From: Bacteroidota bacterium
GTDB taxonomy: Bacteria > Bacteroidota > Bacteroidia > Bacteroidales > Prolixibacteraceae
Assembly: GCA_030691295.1 (NCBI GenBank)
Contig: JAUYEQ010000020.1
Span: 1 to 5,896, forward strand
Length of the DNA stretch: 5,896 bases
Reading direction: 5' to 3'
The notes under the pieces are model-generated. The model was not told the DNA's origin and did no database searches. It saw only the letters and a list, made by a program, of their open reading frames with translations. Shown here piece after piece: positions 5,408-5,896 of this stretch. How positions within the stretch are numbered: position 1 is the first letter of the stretch; each line of letters opens with the position of its first letter. The position numbers and the translations under genes are program-made.

Positions 5408-5896
5408 TGCGATATTTAATGCAATTTATAAGGGAATTCACTGTCTGGCTTCACCAACCTCTGTTTGAATACGGATTGTTTTATATTGACCTATGGTCGT
5501 TGGTTCATTTCTGGAGCGGGATGATTTTATTTGCCGGACTTTCTGCCCAAAGATGGAAAAACAGGTGGGGCTGGCTGGCTTTCTTTCTTATTGCTTTCGA
5601 GGTGGTAGAGGCTACTATTTTTATTTCAATTCTGAGATTGTTTATGCCCGAAAAGCTGCCTGATTGCTTTACCGATGTAATTATTGGAATGGCCGGAGGT
5701 TACCTAATTTATTTCCTGCATGAAAAATGGAGGATTACAAATTTCTATTCTAAACTATTTCTTTTCTGGCTTACTGCTGGCACGGTTTCTTTTCTTTGGT
5801 CAGGCAATCACGGATATTTATTTAACAATCTAACGCATAACACTTCTGGCTTTAACTGGTGGGTTTTTATCGGTTGGATGCTCGCCGGGATTGGAG
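5407..5896 (+). CDS. Polytopic membrane protein, partial at window end
   Basis: An ATG overlapping the previous stop by one base opens a frame that stays open to the window edge (163 codons seen). It reads as a membrane protein with helices at about 28-46, 54-77, 88-104, 114-131 and 150 onward. Features that stand out are D28-L-W-S-L-V-H-F-W-S-G, E65-V-V-E68, and P81-E-K-L-P-D86-C-F-T-D90-V-I-I-G-M-A-G-G. A His-x-x-x-G helix, an acidic pair, then an acidic motif followed by a Gly-rich helix is loosely reminiscent of VanZ-like or YjdF/DUF2238-like membrane proteins, but I would not assign either. The 3' end is missing, so length and full topology are unknown. Coupled to the upstream membrane gene. 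Confidence 0.78.
   Translation, partial: MRYLMQFIREFTVWLHQPLFEYGLFYIDLWSLVHFWSGMILFAGLSAQRWKNRWGWLAFFLIAFEVVEATIFISILRLFMPEKLPDCFTDVIIGMAGGYLIYFLHEKWRITNFYSKLFLFWLTAGTVSFLWSGNHGYLFNNLTHNTSGFNWWVFIGWMLAGIG

Overview
The window looks like chromosomal DNA from a Bacteroidota bacterium, probably in the Marinilabiliales/Prolixibacter-type part of the phylum; that placement is an inference. The evidence is a PafA-family 'alkaline phosphatase' with a Sec signal ending in N-A-Q, short lipoproteins with S-C lipoboxes, weak or absent Shine-Dalgarno sequences, several TAnnTTTG-type -7 boxes, and AT-rich intergenic DNA. I see no rRNA, tRNA, CRISPR array or transposase gene.

Left part (1-2282). A possible C-terminal gene tail is followed by an ordered array of GTCATT/AATGAC hexamers (99-169). 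Two minus-strand genes follow: a secreted PafA-like protein (593-2242), then 33 bp downstream of it a SUI1/YciH (eIF1-like) protein (215-559). The PafA-like protein keeps the family scaffold, but by my alignment it has lost most of the active site: the nucleophile Thr, four of six metal ligands, and the Lys/Arg pair. It is most likely a pseudoenzyme.

Middle (2276-2441). Between the PafA-like gene and a divergent plus-strand gene lies a roughly 152-bp element. It has perfect 11-bp terminal inverted repeats, is flanked directly by a 7-bp A-rich direct repeat, and carries a second hexamer array in its core. It resembles a miniature non-autonomous mobile element. The array at 99-169 has the same build (12-nt centre, 11-bp phasing, similar outer motif), so two copies or derivatives may flank the PafA-SUI1 pair.

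Right part (2642-5896). A YiiX/peptidase C92-like (permuted NlpC/P60) cysteine-hydrolase lipoprotein has an oddly long acidic N-terminus. It is followed by about 420 bp of gene-free AT-rich DNA holding a candidate promoter, a 16-bp near-palindrome and an 11-bp direct repeat. A tightly packed envelope cassette follows: a small unknown lipoprotein, a four-helix membrane protein 13 bp later, and a second polytopic membrane protein whose start overlaps the preceding stop by one base and which runs off the window. Translational coupling suggests the last two act together. Nothing in the sequence gives their function.
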